Shown here one piece after another: positions 1-7,701 of a stretch of DNA of 64,000 nucleotides (its first letter is position 1; the number at the start of each line of letters is the position of its first letter). The notes below the pieces were generated by a model. That model was not told where the DNA came from. It did not search any database and worked only from the letters and a program-made list of their open reading frames with translations. Origin of the DNA: Fibrobacter sp. (GTDB lineage Bacteria > Fibrobacterota > Fibrobacteria > Fibrobacterales > Fibrobacteraceae); contig JAKSIK010000001.1 in the NCBI GenBank assembly GCA_024398835.1, positions 62,001 through 126,000 of the forward strand. Reading direction: 5' to 3'. Both the position numbers and the translations under genes were made by a program.

Positions 1-1
1 G

Positions 2-241
2 GAACTTGGGCTGGAACAGGGTATTCCGAGCCACCTGATTGACTCTGTGGATGACCTGGACATGGCTTGGTTCGATGACATAGAGACGGTTGGACTTTCC
101 AGTGGGGCCAGCGCACCTGAGGTGCTGGTTCAAGAGGTGGTGGACTGGCTCAAGGCCAAATTTGGGTCCATAGAAATCGAAAATTTCGTAAAATTGGTGG
201 AATCGACTAAGTTTAACCTGCCCAAAGAGTTACAAGATTGA
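2..241 (+). CDS. ispH: IspH C-terminal fragment (4-hydroxy-3-methylbut-2-enyl diphosphate reductase)
   Basis: Only the last 79 residues are present; the gene enters from the left edge. IspH is the iron-sulfur enzyme that makes IPP and DMAPP in the last step of the MEP isoprenoid pathway. The piece ends in the pattern seen at IspH C-termini: a run like SHLIDSVDDLD, then the substrate-contacting stretch SSGASAPEVLVQEVVDWL. A GTG at 47 opens a shorter in-frame ORF, but the homology continues upstream of it, so that is not the start. It is followed by the rpmB promoter. The assignment rests on the C-terminal motif only, since the iron-sulfur cysteines lie outside the window. Confidence 0.85.
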   Translation, partial: ELGLEQGIPSHLIDSVDDLDMAWFDDIETVGLSSGASAPEVLVQEVVDWLKAKFGSIEIENFVKLVESTKFNLPKELQD

Positions 242-249
242 TTCCCATC

Positions 250-278
250 TTGACAAAAAGGCCCGTTTTAACTAAAAT
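250..278 (+). promoter_or_regulatory. rpmB promoter
   Basis: TTGACA at 250-255, a 17-base spacer and TAAAAT at 273-278 form a near-consensus housekeeping promoter. It gives a leader of about 24 bases with GGAG at 299-302, six bases before the rpmB ATG. Confidence 0.75.
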
Positions 279-308
279 TGGGCACGATAAAAAACAACGG
301 AGTTTATT

Positions 309-530
309 ATGAGCCGTATTTGTGAAGTCACCGGAAAAGCCGGCCTCGTGGGTAACATGGTTTCCCACTCTAATCGTAAGAAGTTGATGAAGCAGCTTCC
401 CAACCTCCAGAAGAAGCGTTTCTACATTCCTGAAGAAGATCGCTGGGTTACCCTCCGCGTCAGTGCCGCTGGTCTTCGCACCATCAGCAAGCGTGGCATT
501 CAGGCCGTCGCTGCTGAACTTGGCATCTAA
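309..530 (+). CDS. rpmB: 50S ribosomal protein L28
   Basis: 73 residues, the normal size for bL28. The N-terminus [10 protein letters not shown] and the central [19 protein letters not shown] stretch are typical of the family. It is a structural component of the large ribosomal subunit. It has its own promoter (250-278) and Shine-Dalgarno, and stands alone rather than beside rpmG as in many bacteria. A hairpin at 567-586 probably terminates it. Confidence 0.97.
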   Translation: MSRICEVTGKAGLVGNMVSHSNRKKLMKQLPNLQKKRFYIPEEDRWVTLRVSAAGLRTISKRGIQAVAAELGI

Positions 531-566
531 TTCCCGTTAACAGTTGCGGGAATTGCAACGCAAGCG

Positions 567-592
567 CCGCTGGGACCTCCTAGCGGTCTTTG
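567..592 (+). terminator. Probable rpmB terminator
   Basis: CCGCT at 567-571 pairs with AGCGG at 582-586, extended inward by G-T and G-C pairs to a small loop, and is followed by TCTTTGTTGT. It is a modest intrinsic terminator because the T-run is interrupted. Confidence 0.55.
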
Positions 593-600
593 TTGTATCT

Positions 601-1416
601 ATGAAGCACTTGTTTTCCAGTATCTGTTTGTTTTGGCTTGGTACGCTTGGCCTTATCTCGGCTGCATTTGCTGAGGATACTGAAGAGTGGAATAACGACA
701 CCGAGGAATTTTCCATGGACACTCCCGATGAGGAGGATGGCATGGATAACTATGATACGGATGACGAGCCGATTATAGCCGTGTTGGATAGTGCCGTGAT
801 AGATAGCGTTGCTGCTAGTCAAACCGGTAGGCGTCGGCCAAAAATCGATCGATTTTGGGGAGTTAGGATGGATGCAGCTGCAAATTTGGCGGATGTGTCC
901 AGCGATATTCCTTATGCGGGCGGATACCTGGTTTTAGGGGTTGCCCGGAAATGGCACTTCAATAAAGCCATCGACTTTGATGTTACCAGTGGGCTGGGCT
1001 TAGGTGTAAGCATGATGAAAACCATCGATAACAATGTGGACGAAGTCCTTGATGGGGAGGTGGACCCGAGGAATGTGCTGGATGAGGAAACGATTTCCCG
1101 CGTGATTGTGAGCGTCCCTGGAACGATTCAGAAGGATTTCAAACTATTCCGCTATTTTAGTTTTCTTGTAGATTTTGGGCTGCAGGCGGATGTGGTGGTT
1201 TATGGAGAGCGCTGCCGCAAGACTCTTTTCGATGAGGAAACCGAGGAATTTTATTTTGATGGAACCCTATATGCCGTTACGGGCCTGGGTTCTTCATACA
1301 AACTATTTGGCTATACTTTGGAATATGTACTGCGTTCGTCCTACTACTTGGCTGGATTTCGTGCAGGCGAACATTTCGAATTTAGAGAGGGCCTAAGCGT
1401 AAGCTTATGGTTCTAA
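601..1416 (+). CDS. Secreted or outer-membrane protein of unknown function
   Basis: 271 residues from the ATG at 601. The frame is open back to 544, but that extension crosses the rpmB terminator, and the residues from 601 form a clean signal peptide (MKHLFSS, hydrophobic core, cleavage near AFA/ED). A very acidic segment follows (about residues 25-60, rich in D, E and T). The rest has alternating hydrophobic and aromatic strands and ends in LSVSLWF, a terminal aromatic residue as in outer-membrane beta-barrels. I recognise no family. The lipoprotein gene starts 22 bases downstream and may be cotranscribed. A barrel fold is inference. Confidence 0.7.
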   Translation: MKHLFSSICLFWLGTLGLISAAFAEDTEEWNNDTEEFSMDTPDEEDGMDNYDTDDEPIIAVLDSAVIDSVAASQTGRRRPKIDRFWGVRMDAAANLADVSSDIPYAGGYLVLGVARKWHFNKAIDFDVTSGLGLGVSMMKTIDNNVDEVLDGEVDPRNVLDEETISRVIVSVPGTIQKDFKLFRYFSFLVDFGLQADVVVYGERCRKTLFDEETEEFYFDGTLYAVTGLGSSYKLFGYTLEYVLRSSYYLAGFRAGEHFEFREGLSVSLWF

Positions 1417-1438
1417 GAGTTTAACAACAGGAGACAAC

Positions 1439-2029
1439 ATGAAAAAACTCTCACTTACCGCGATTCTTTTGACGCTACTTGTCCTTACAGGTTGTACCGT
1501 CACCAACCAGAACAAGAACTTGATGAAGGAGCCCAACGGAAATATCCGCGTGGAAACTGCCACCATTAAGCGCTTTGTACCGGTGAGCTTTACCTACCAG
1601 ACGAACGTGACCAGTTGCTCTGAAGTGGAGTTCCTTCGGTATGTGACGGAAAAGGACCCGACTCTTGATAATATCTATGAGATTCACTGGAACTTGATTG
1701 AAAATCACCATAAGTTTTTGGGTGTCATCAAGACGGAAAAGAAGTACTCCTGCAACTTCTGGGGCGTTGGTGTGGAATATGGCGATCCGCTCCCGCGGGT
1801 AGTCCCTACGGGTACTGCTGTCGTTACCGCCTCCGGTGAGACAGTGACTCCGGAACCTGCTACGCCTGCTGTTCCTGTGGCTGCAGCAATGCCTGCAGTT
1901 GCACCTGTATCTGCTCCGGCAGTTGCGCCAGCTGAAGAACCGATGACCGCTGCCAAGCAGGAAGTTGCTGCTGAAGTCGCAAAAGACACTCCGGAAACCG
2001 CAGCAGACACAACCTCCGCGAAGCACTAA
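1439..2029 (+). CDS. Lipoprotein with a Pro/Ala-rich tail
   Basis: 196 residues. The lipobox LTGC near residue 19 after a short hydrophobic stretch predicts lipidation. The middle contains several cysteines (near CSEVEF and YSCNFWG) that could form disulfides. The C-terminal 70 residues are low complexity, rich in Ala, Pro, Val and Glu, and probably span the periplasm or cell-wall zone. GGAG at 1429-1432 is a good ribosome binding site. The function is unknown; it may form a unit with the envelope protein just upstream. Confidence 0.75.
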   Translation: MKKLSLTAILLTLLVLTGCTVTNQNKNLMKEPNGNIRVETATIKRFVPVSFTYQTNVTSCSEVEFLRYVTEKDPTLDNIYEIHWNLIENHHKFLGVIKTEKKYSCNFWGVGVEYGDPLPRVVPTGTAVVTASGETVTPEPATPAVPVAAAMPAVAPVSAPAVAPAEEPMTAAKQEVAAEVAKDTPETAADTTSAKH

Positions 2030-2039
2030 TTACGAAGTA

Positions 2040-2290
2040 TGAGGTATGAGAAGCCTCGGACGCGTCATTGCCCGCGGCTTAATTTTGCATTTTGAATTGT
2101 GAATTATGAATTGCTTCGTAAGCGTCATTGCGAGCGTAGCGCGGCAATCCAAAAATTATGAATTATGAGATGATTCGGGCGATGGATTCTCTTGAGATAA
2201 TTTTCAATTTTGCATTTTGAATTGTGAATTTTTAATTATGAGATGTCGCGGTCATTACCCGCGATTAATTCATCATTCCGCATTCAGCAT
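2040..2290. repeat. Intergenic cluster of short dispersed repeats
   Basis: This gap holds several copies of an AATTATGAATT/GAATTGTGAATT type word and a half copy of the CGTCATTGCGAG...GGCAATCC element near 2118-2150. Related words occur at 15750-15782, 39404-39486 and 41775-41818. They look like non-coding dispersed repeats, and no gene is supported here. Confidence 0.7.
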
Positions 2291-2296
2291 TCTGCA

Positions 2297-2962
2297 TTAT
2301 TTGTTCAGGAATTGTGGGATGCCCTTATACTTGGCCATAGCCTGCATAATGCTTCCCATTTCCCAGTCCTTCTCTTTCAAGCGGCGGCGGAGTAGCGCCA
2401 CAAACACTTCCATCAGCATTTCGCAGTCATAGACCGCACGGTGCATCTTGTCGGAATCAATGCTCATGGCGATTTCATTCCGGCGCTTGAACATGTTGGC
2501 TAAAAAGCCTAGCTTGTGGTTGTGCTTGCCCGTTTCGTCGGTGAGTTCCGGCAGAATGGTGCGGGCGATGGCGAGGCTATCCACGATGGGGTTCCCGGGC
2601 ACGAACTGCGGATTCTTCTTGTAGGCATCCCGCAAAAAACTGGAGTCGAAATTGGCGTTGTGGGCGAGGAGGATGGAACCCTGCCCGCAGAAGTTTGCAA
2701 AGTTCTTGATGGCTTCGCCCGGGAGGGGGGCGTTTTCCACCATGGCGTCGGTAATGTGGTTCACGCTGGAAGCTTCGGCAGGAATCATCATGCTGGGCTT
2801 CACGAAGGTCTCGAATTCCTTCTCGATTTTGGGAACCACGCGCCCGGCCTTGGTTTCCACGGTGAACTTCACGGCACCGATTTCGATAATTTCATCTTTT
2901 CCACAAACAAGTCCAGTCGTTTCCAGGTCAAAAGCGACAAATTTAGGCGGCATTGCAATCAC
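2297..2962 (-). CDS. DnaQ-like DEDDh 3'-5' exonuclease
   Basis: 221 residues. Exo I FDLETTGL, with the Asp and Glu metal ligands, lies near residue 11. Exo II is in HNANFDSSF and the Exo III-epsilon motif is HRAVYDCEM, so all DEDDh ligands appear present. The family includes the proofreading epsilon subunit of DNA polymerase III and stand-alone nucleases. The protein is close in size to epsilon, but whether it serves replication or RNA/DNA turnover cannot be told. Its start overlaps the DUF374 stop by 4 bases, so the two are cotranscribed. The alternative start at Met4 is equally possible. Confidence 0.85.
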   Translation of the reverse strand: MIAMPPKFVAFDLETTGLVCGKDEIIEIGAVKFTVETKAGRVVPKIEKEFETFVKPSMMIPAEASSVNHITDAMVENAPLPGEAIKNFANFCGQGSILLAHNANFDSSFLRDAYKKNPQFVPGNPIVDSLAIARTILPELTDETGKHNHKLGFLANMFKRRNEIAMSIDSDKMHRAVYDCEMLMEVFVALLRRRLKEKDWEMGSIMQAMAKYKGIPQFLNK

Positions 2963-3510
2963 GGCTGTTTTCCTTTTAGGTTAGAATGTTCAACTACGTC
3001 CGAAAGATATTTAATTTGAATGTCAATAGCTGTCATGGGAAGGGGAACGATGAATTTATCCCAGGATTTTAGAGAAAAATGAGGACCATAATGGGGCTCG
3101 ATAAGCCACAGGGGGCGGTTTGCTGTTTCGGCGAGCCAATAAGAACCGGGCTTGACTTCAAGTGCCGGACCATGGGGGCCATCTAGGGCCATTCCCACAA
3201 ACCCATCCTCTTTCAAAGTCCGCAGAAGGTGCCGCACGTTGAGGGCGCCGTGGCTGTCGGACCCTCGGGTGACTTTGTACCCAAGTTTTGTAACCAGTTT
3301 CGCAAAAAATTCCCCATCCTTGGATTCCGAAATCAGTACGTGGACGTCTTTATTCTTGAAGCAGGCGGTGCTGGCCAGCAAATCCCGATGCCACAGTCCC
3401 AGGACTCCGGGGCGGTAATCCGCTGGGGCGTGGAGCCGGATTCTGAGGCTTCGGACCCAGAGGGAGGCCAAAATCAGGAGAATTCGGGATTTCAAACTGG
3501 CAAACTGCAT
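2959..3510 (-). CDS. DUF374 family acyltransferase-like protein
   Basis: 183 residues. Family features are LGLWHRDLL, the block ISESKDGEFFAKL, TRGSDSHGA and MALDGPHGP. DUF374 proteins resemble lysophospholipid and lipid A acyltransferases, and the WHRDLL segment probably corresponds to the HxxxxD catalytic motif. An N-terminal hydrophobic stretch suggests inner-membrane association. It heads a two-gene operon with the exonuclease. A TATCTTTG box ends close to the ATG, so the transcript may be leaderless. The substrate is unknown, probably a lipid A precursor or phospholipid. Confidence 0.82.
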   Translation of the reverse strand: MQFASLKSRILLILASLWVRSLRIRLHAPADYRPGVLGLWHRDLLASTACFKNKDVHVLISESKDGEFFAKLVTKLGYKVTRGSDSHGALNVRHLLRTLKEDGFVGMALDGPHGPALEVKPGSYWLAETANRPLWLIEPHYGPHFSLKSWDKFIVPLPMTAIDIQIKYLSDVVEHSNLKGKQP

Positions 3511-3514
3511 GTTT

Positions 3515-3522
3515 CAAAGATA
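3515..3522 (-). promoter_or_regulatory. -10/-7 box for a leaderless DUF374 mRNA
   Basis: On the minus strand TATCTTTG reads from 3522 to 3515. The six-base TATCTT ends six bases before the ATG at 3510, placing transcription start at or next to the start codon. There is no Shine-Dalgarno. Confidence 0.5.
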
Positions 3523-3579
3523 GAATTTTCCCCACCCCTTGAAAAAGAAAAGGGATTTACCTATATTGACCCCCACAAT

Positions 3580-3652
3580 GGCGACGTACCCAAGTTGGTA
3601 AGGGGCGGCTCTGCAAAAGCCTTATTCATCAGTTCGAGTCTGATCGTTGCCT
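3580..3652 (+). tRNA. tRNA-Cys (GCA)
   Basis: The acceptor stem GGCGACG (3580-3586) pairs with CGTTGCC (3645-3651), followed by a U discriminator as expected for tRNA-Cys. The anticodon arm GGCT-CTGCAAA-AGCC gives anticodon GCA. The T-loop TTCGAGT is present. CCA is not encoded. A strong terminator follows. Confidence 0.95.
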
Positions 3653-3655
3653 CTC

Positions 3656-3690
3656 AAAAAACTCCTGGAAGTGATTCCAGGAGTTTTTCG
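3656..3690 (+). terminator. tRNA-Cys terminator
   Basis: ACTCCTGGAA (3661-3670), loop GTGA and TTCCAGGAGT (3675-3684) form a perfect 10-bp stem followed by five T. A short A-run precedes it, so it may also act on the minus strand. Confidence 0.9.
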
Positions 3691-3719
3691 TTATTTGTAA
3701 AATTGCGAAATTTGCCGAA

Positions 3720-4415
3720 TTACGGATTTTCTGGCGGGAGGGGGTTCTTGCGGGGGCGGCCACGGGGGCGCTTCATGGGAACCACTCCATCGGTGGCGCC
3801 GCTTTGACTAGCGGTGGCAATCCCAGTGCCGGCTTCGGCGGATTTCTTCGCGAAAAGTGCTGCACGGATTTTCTTAGCCTTCTCCTCCATGCGTTTTTTT
3901 GCCAAATCTGCAGAGGAGATGATTTCTGCCTTGAGGATGGCGCCTTTTGCTCCGAAGGCTCCGCGGATGACGCGGCCCGAGGCTGGAATCTTTGGGGCTT
4001 CATGAATGACGGTCTTGACTACCTGGGCGGCTTTTTGGGCGACCACCTCTTTCTTTGCTGTGAACAGGGTTTCCAATTTTTTGCGGGCATCGGAAAGTGT
4101 TCCGCTTTTGATTTCCGTCTCCCGTGCGAAATTCAGAGCGGTATTGGCGGCGGCGGTTGCTGCCGCTGCGGCGCTTTTAATAGTACTAGAGATATTTTCG
4201 GTGCGGGCCACCGTTTTTTCGGCCATGGTCTTCATGATTCCAAGAGCCTTCCGTTTTTTTAGTTCCAGACGCTCTCTTTTGGAGGGGCGTTTGGCGGAAT
4301 TTCGTCTTTTTTGGGAGTCTTTTGACTCCGATTGCTGCAAAATTTCTTCATCGGATGGGCCCCGGAGTTCAGGCGGGACCTCTATAACAGGGAGGCTGTT
4401 TTCGCGCTTTTCCAT
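3720..4415 (-). CDS. Lys/Ala-rich protein with C-terminal AT-hook
   Basis: 231 residues, highly basic. The N-terminal part (about 35-60) is rich in Lys and Arg. The middle (about 80-200) is Ala/Lys/Glu-rich and probably helical. The C-terminus carries KRPRGRPRKNP, a canonical AT-hook that binds the minor groove of AT-rich DNA. This suggests a nucleoid-associated or histone-H1-like protein; that role is inference. No enzyme domain is seen. The gene is preceded on its strand by a very AT-rich, A-tracted region (4416-4530) that it could itself bind. It stands alone between tRNA-Cys and the AlkD-like gene. Confidence 0.75.
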   Translation of the reverse strand: MEKRENSLPVIEVPPELRGPSDEEILQQSESKDSQKRRNSAKRPSKRERLELKKRKALGIMKTMAEKTVARTENISSTIKSAAAAATAAANTALNFARETEIKSGTLSDARKKLETLFTAKKEVVAQKAAQVVKTVIHEAPKIPASGRVIRGAFGAKGAILKAEIISSADLAKKRMEEKAKKIRAALFAKKSAEAGTGIATASQSGATDGVVPMKRPRGRPRKNPLPPENP

Positions 4416-4554
4416 GTAAATATCGGATTAAATAGATGCTTTTTTTAATTTGTCAAGAGTGGTTTTTGCGTTTTTTTGTAAAAAACTAGAGAAAATTTAA
4501 AAAAAAGTGAAAAAAAATGCTTGTCAAGACCTAGAAAATAAATTTATTCTGGAC

Positions 4555-4562
4555 TATCTTTG
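4555..4562 (+). promoter_or_regulatory. -10/-7 box for a leaderless AlkD-like mRNA
   Basis: TATCTTTG at 4555-4562, with TATCTT ending eight bases before the ATG at 4569. It matches the TAnnTTTG form. A further AT-rich segment with TTGTCA near 4521 lies upstream, but its spacing does not suit this box. Confidence 0.5.
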
Positions 4563-4568
4563 AGAGCG

Positions 4569-5231
4569 ATGTTACGGTTTACACAAGAAATACTGCTCGC
4601 TTTGCGCGCCATCGCCAACGAAGAAGAATCTCACGAAATGTCCAAGAAGGCGCGCGAACAATTTGACTTTTTAGGAATCAACGTGGTGCCGCGTCGTGAA
4701 GTCACGTACCCCATCTTTGACAGGAACCCGCCCAAGACGGATGTGGAACTTGTGAATAGGGTGGAGGATATGTGGTCTCAGCCCTACCGCGAGATTCAGT
4801 ATGCCGCCTGCGACTATCTCTTCCGTCATAAGGAGATGCTTGGAGGGCAACATCTGAACTTTTTGAAGAAGCTCATCAAGACCCGTGCCTGGCGCGATAC
4901 GGTGGATACCATTGCCACCTGCATTCTTGGGGACTTGGTTTTAAGGCTTCCTGCACTCCGTTCCAAGATTACGGCTTGGATTCGCGACCCCAACGTGTGG
5001 GTGCGCCGCAGTGCCATCATCTTCCAGATTCAGTATAACGCCCGTACCGACTGGCCCCTTCTCCGGCAGTTCTGCCTCACCTGCGCTCAGGATGATGAAT
5101 ATTATATCCGGAACGGCATTGGGAAGGCTCTCATCGCCTACGCTCGCGTGAATCCTATGGAAGTGCGCCGCCTGGTGCAGGATAATTCCTTCTGCGATCA
5201 GACGACACAAGAAGTTCTTCGAGTGGTGTAA
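4569..5231 (+). CDS. AlkD-like HEAT-repeat DNA alkylation repair protein
   Basis: 220 residues from the ATG at 4569; a TTG three codons upstream is less likely. The whole protein is helical repeats with the AlkD signatures YREIQYAACDYL, a TRAWRDTVD-type helix and DPNVWVRRSAI. AlkD glycosylases excise bulky or cationic N3- and N7-alkylated purines without base flipping. The WRDTVD segment corresponds to the family's W/D catalytic surface (aligned by eye). TrkA-like gene 5237 starts five bases after the stop, so the two are cotranscribed although functionally unrelated. Confidence 0.85.
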   Translation: MLRFTQEILLALRAIANEEESHEMSKKAREQFDFLGINVVPRREVTYPIFDRNPPKTDVELVNRVEDMWSQPYREIQYAACDYLFRHKEMLGGQHLNFLKKLIKTRAWRDTVDTIATCILGDLVLRLPALRSKITAWIRDPNVWVRRSAIIFQIQYNARTDWPLLRQFCLTCAQDDEYYIRNGIGKALIAYARVNPMEVRRLVQDNSFCDQTTQEVLRVV

Positions 5232-5236
5232 ACATT

Positions 5237-5893
5237 ATGGCTTCAAAACAATTCGTAGTAATCGGCCTCGGGAATACTGGGTATTTCCTGGCTAGACATT
5301 TGACGGCTTTGGGTCATGATGTGATGGTCATTGACCCCAGTCCCGAAAAGATTCAGGACATTTCCAGCTCTGTCTCTCAGGCGGTGGTGGCCGATGGCAC
5401 CCGCAAAAAGCAGTTGCAGGCCTTACCCCTTTCTAAGGTGGATGCGGTCATCTGCTGCATTGGCGAGGACTTGGAAGCCTCTCTCCTCACGATTCTCAAC
5501 CTGAAAGAGCTTGGCGTCAAGAACATCATCGCAAAGTCCAGCAGCCCGGAACATACCATCATTCTTGAAAAGCTCGGCGTGGAAGACATCTTCCATCCGG
5601 AGCGAGACATGGCTGTTTCTCTGGCGGAGCGCCTGAATCGCCCCAACATGCTGGATTACCTCCCCTTCATGGAAGGCTTCTCCATCGTGGAGATTGTGTG
5701 CCCCAAGGACTTCATTGGAAAGACTTTGAAAGAGCTTTCCCTGACTCACAAGTATGGCGTGCAGGTCATTGCCATCCGTGATCCCTTGGAACCCACCCCC
5801 AAGATTGGTAATATTGCCGATTACGTGCTCCAGGAGCAGGACGTGTTATTCCTGATTGGCCCCAACGAGGCCCTGGATACCTTCAAAGGATAA
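5237..5893 (+). CDS. TrkA/KtrA-type RCK potassium channel regulatory subunit
   Basis: 218 residues. The N-terminal Rossmann RCK domain begins FVVIGLGNTGYFLARHL with the GxGxxG motif and an acidic residue at the end of beta-2 (VIDPS), typical of NAD(H)/nucleotide binding. A C-terminal RCK_C domain (about 140-218) includes IGKTLKELSL and LIGP. It gates TrkH/KtrB-type potassium uptake in the inner membrane. No membrane pore subunit lies nearby, which is unusual because ktrA and ktrB are often adjacent. It is cotranscribed with the AlkD-like gene. Confidence 0.88.
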   Translation: MASKQFVVIGLGNTGYFLARHLTALGHDVMVIDPSPEKIQDISSSVSQAVVADGTRKKQLQALPLSKVDAVICCIGEDLEASLLTILNLKELGVKNIIAKSSSPEHTIILEKLGVEDIFHPERDMAVSLAERLNRPNMLDYLPFMEGFSIVEIVCPKDFIGKTLKELSLTHKYGVQVIAIRDPLEPTPKIGNIADYVLQEQDVLFLIGPNEALDTFKG

Positions 5894-5911
5894 TTTTTCT
5901 TAAAATACCCC

Positions 5912-5954
5912 TTGACACTCTCTTGTTGCATTTGTTATATTGTAATTATTACAA
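5912..5954 (+). promoter_or_regulatory. Rubrerythrin promoter with PerR-type operator
   Basis: TTGACA at 5912-5917, exactly 17 bases, then TTATAT at 5935-5940. Directly against the -10 lies TTGTAATTATTACAA (5940-5954), a perfect 15-base 7-1-7 palindrome. It matches the known PerR box TTATAATNATTATAA at 12 of its 14 defined positions. The operator covers the predicted transcription start, so binding would repress. Confidence 0.8.
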
Positions 5955-6012
5955 AAATAACAAACAAGCGAATAAAACAACTAAAGTTCCGCATGGCGGA
6001 AAGGAGTGAAAA

Positions 6013-6567
6013 ATGAAGGTATGGGTTTGTAAGGTTTGCGGTTATGTGCACATGGGTCCGGAAGCTCCGGAAGAATGCCCGCAGTGCCATGCTCCCAAGA
6101 GCAAGTTCTTTGAGAAGGTGGAGCAGACCGCTGGTAAGATTGTTTGGGCCGATGAACATAAGGTGGGCATTGCCCAGGGTCTCGATGCCGAGGTGGTGCA
6201 GGGCCTCAAGGAGAACTTCGCCGGCGAATGTACCGAGGTGGGAATGTATTTGGCCATGAGCCGTCAGGCTGACCGTGAGGGCTATCCTGAAGTGGCGGAA
6301 GCCTACAAGCGCATCGCCTTTGAAGAAGCGGAACATGCTGCCAAGTTTGCGGAACTCTTAGGAGAAGTGGTGTTCCCGGACACCAAGAAGAACTTGGAAC
6401 TTCGTGTAGCCGCCGAAGCGGGCGCTACCGAGGGTAAACTTGCTCTCGCCAAGCGCGCCAAGGAACTGGGTTATGATGCCATTCATGACACCGTTCATGA
6501 AATGTGCAAGGACGAAGCCCGCCACGGAAGCGCCTTCCAGGGTCTTCTGGGCCGTTACTTCAAGTAA
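6013..6567 (+). CDS. Reverse-type rubrerythrin (peroxidase)
   Basis: 184 residues. Cys6, Cys9, Cys22 and Cys25 form an N-terminal rubredoxin-like Fe(Cys)4 site, followed by a ferritin-like four-helix diiron domain with ExxE/ExxH patterns (for example [28 protein letters not shown]). Having rubredoxin first is the arrangement called reverse rubrerythrin, found in anaerobes. It reduces hydrogen peroxide with electrons from NADH via a reductase. AAAGGAG (5999-6005) is a good ribosome binding site. The PerR-type operator and the adjacent Fur/PerR gene fit peroxide-induced expression. Confidence 0.95.
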   Translation: MKVWVCKVCGYVHMGPEAPEECPQCHAPKSKFFEKVEQTAGKIVWADEHKVGIAQGLDAEVVQGLKENFAGECTEVGMYLAMSRQADREGYPEVAEAYKRIAFEEAEHAAKFAELLGEVVFPDTKKNLELRVAAEAGATEGKLALAKRAKELGYDAIHDTVHEMCKDEARHGSAFQGLLGRYFK

Positions 6568-6576
6568 TTGGGTGTA

Positions 6577-6606
6577 GGTGGGCCCCTTTGGGGCCCGCCT
6601 TTTTTA
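6577..6606 (+). terminator. Rubrerythrin terminator
   Basis: GGTGGGCCCC (6577-6586), loop TTT and GGGGCCCGCC (6590-6599), then six T. Its T-run merges with the TATATT box just before the Fur/PerR gene. Confidence 0.93.
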
Positions 6607-6619
6607 TATTTTAGGTTGT

Positions 6620-7027
6620 ATGCAAAATCCTGTTATTCTGTTGCAAGAACGTGGCATTAGGCCTTCCATCCAGCGGGTGGAGGTTTTGCGGTATTTGATG
6701 GGCGTGACGACGCACCCTTCTGTAGATACCATCTATCAGGCTTTGCAGGAGCAGTACCCCAACATGTCCCGGACCACCGTCTATAACACGCTGGAACTTT
6801 TGGATAGCAAGGGCTTGGTGCTGACTCTGGATTTTGGAGAGGGCTTTCTCCGTTACGACGCAACGACGGAACCGCACAGCCACTTCATGTGCAATGCCTG
6901 CGGTCAGGTGACGGACATTTTTGAATCCCCGAAGGGTTGCGAATCCATGCTCCCCAAGGGCTATGTCTTGAAGGGCGCTGCTCTTTATTTGCACGGACTG
7001 TGCAATCACTGCGCTCAGAAAAAATAA
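6620..7027 (+). CDS. perR: Fur family regulator, probably PerR
   Basis: 135 residues. It has a winged helix with the family pattern HPSVDTIYQAL...SRTTVYNTLELL, then a dimerisation domain with HSHFMCNACGQ and the terminal CNHC, giving two CxxC pairs for the structural zinc. It lies just downstream of a rubrerythrin whose promoter bears a PerR box, which favours PerR over Fur or Zur. In PerR, metal-catalysed oxidation of histidines releases DNA. The ATG at 6620 is chosen because the in-frame TTG upstream lies inside the terminator. TATATT at 6605-6610 suggests a very short or absent leader. A second PerR box is not seen in front of this gene. Confidence 0.85.
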   Translation: MQNPVILLQERGIRPSIQRVEVLRYLMGVTTHPSVDTIYQALQEQYPNMSRTTVYNTLELLDSKGLVLTLDFGEGFLRYDATTEPHSHFMCNACGQVTDIFESPKGCESMLPKGYVLKGAALYLHGLCNHCAQKK

Positions 7028-7050
7028 AAAAGCCTCTAGTTGTAGAGGCC
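7023..7050. terminator. Bidirectional terminator between perR and the 7074 gene
   Basis: GCCTCTA (7032-7038), four-base loop, TAGAGGC (7043-7049). The minus strand has the better T-run (the plus-strand A-run at 7027-7031), so it mainly serves the minus-strand gene; it can also serve perR. Confidence 0.75.
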
Positions 7051-7073
7051 TGTCTTAGTTGTATTTTTGATTT

Positions 7074-7640
7074 TTAGAATACTGGTGCGGCGGAAGTTTT
7101 TTCTCCGCTCTCGTCTTTCTTTTCTTTTGCCAGCGCTCTGTGGGTAACATTTCCAATGGCAAAATAGCGGCTGTCTGTTTTTATGATGGATGTGTAGGCA
7201 TCAAGGGCTCTGACTCCATACCATTGTTCATAAATATTACGGCCTTCGTGTAAGTCCTTTTCAGTAAGGGTTGCATCGCTGGCGTGTTTCTTGTACTTCA
7301 AATCAAACTGTTCGGACATGTAGGAGACAGCCTCAAATACTTTTGGGAGCCGTTCTTCTTCCACTCGGCCTGTACGGATTTCAAAGGCATAGAATTTGTC
7401 ATTCTGGTTGAAGAGGAATTCAATCTGGACAAGCAACTCCCCGAACTGGTAGGTGGAAAGCCCCATATTGCCGTGGGAACTCTGCCCGTAGGGTTCGTAG
7501 CCTCTTTTAAGGAGTTCTTCCGCAACGGTCTGGCGAGTAGCACCGAAGGGAATGCCCGCAAATTTGTTGTAATCCTGCGCAAAGCCTTCCACAGCGAAGG
7601 TGAGGACGAAAAACAGTATGATAGTTGTGGACTTCAGCAT
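7074..7640 (-). CDS. Secreted protein of unknown function
   Basis: 188 residues from the ATG at 7640. The frame runs 12 codons further upstream, but the signal peptide (MLKSTTIILFFVLTFAVEGFA, cleavage before QDYN) starts here. The mature part begins FAGIPFGATRQTVAEELLKRG, a pattern seen in small periplasmic proteins that compare a predicted flow or fold change, but no function is assigned. The charged C-terminus (KEKKDESGEK) looks unstructured. A TATATT motif about 30 bases upstream of the start may be its promoter. Confidence 0.75.
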   Translation of the reverse strand: MLKSTTIILFFVLTFAVEGFAQDYNKFAGIPFGATRQTVAEELLKRGYEPYGQSSHGNMGLSTYQFGELLVQIEFLFNQNDKFYAFEIRTGRVEEERLPKVFEAVSYMSEQFDLKYKKHASDATLTEKDLHEGRNIYEQWYGVRALDAYTSIIKTDSRYFAIGNVTHRALAKEKKDESGEKTSAAPVF

Positions 7641-7701
7641 AGCTAAATTCAAAAAATTGTAAGCGAAATATAGCAAATGGCTTCGTTTTAATTAAGGGAT
7701 G

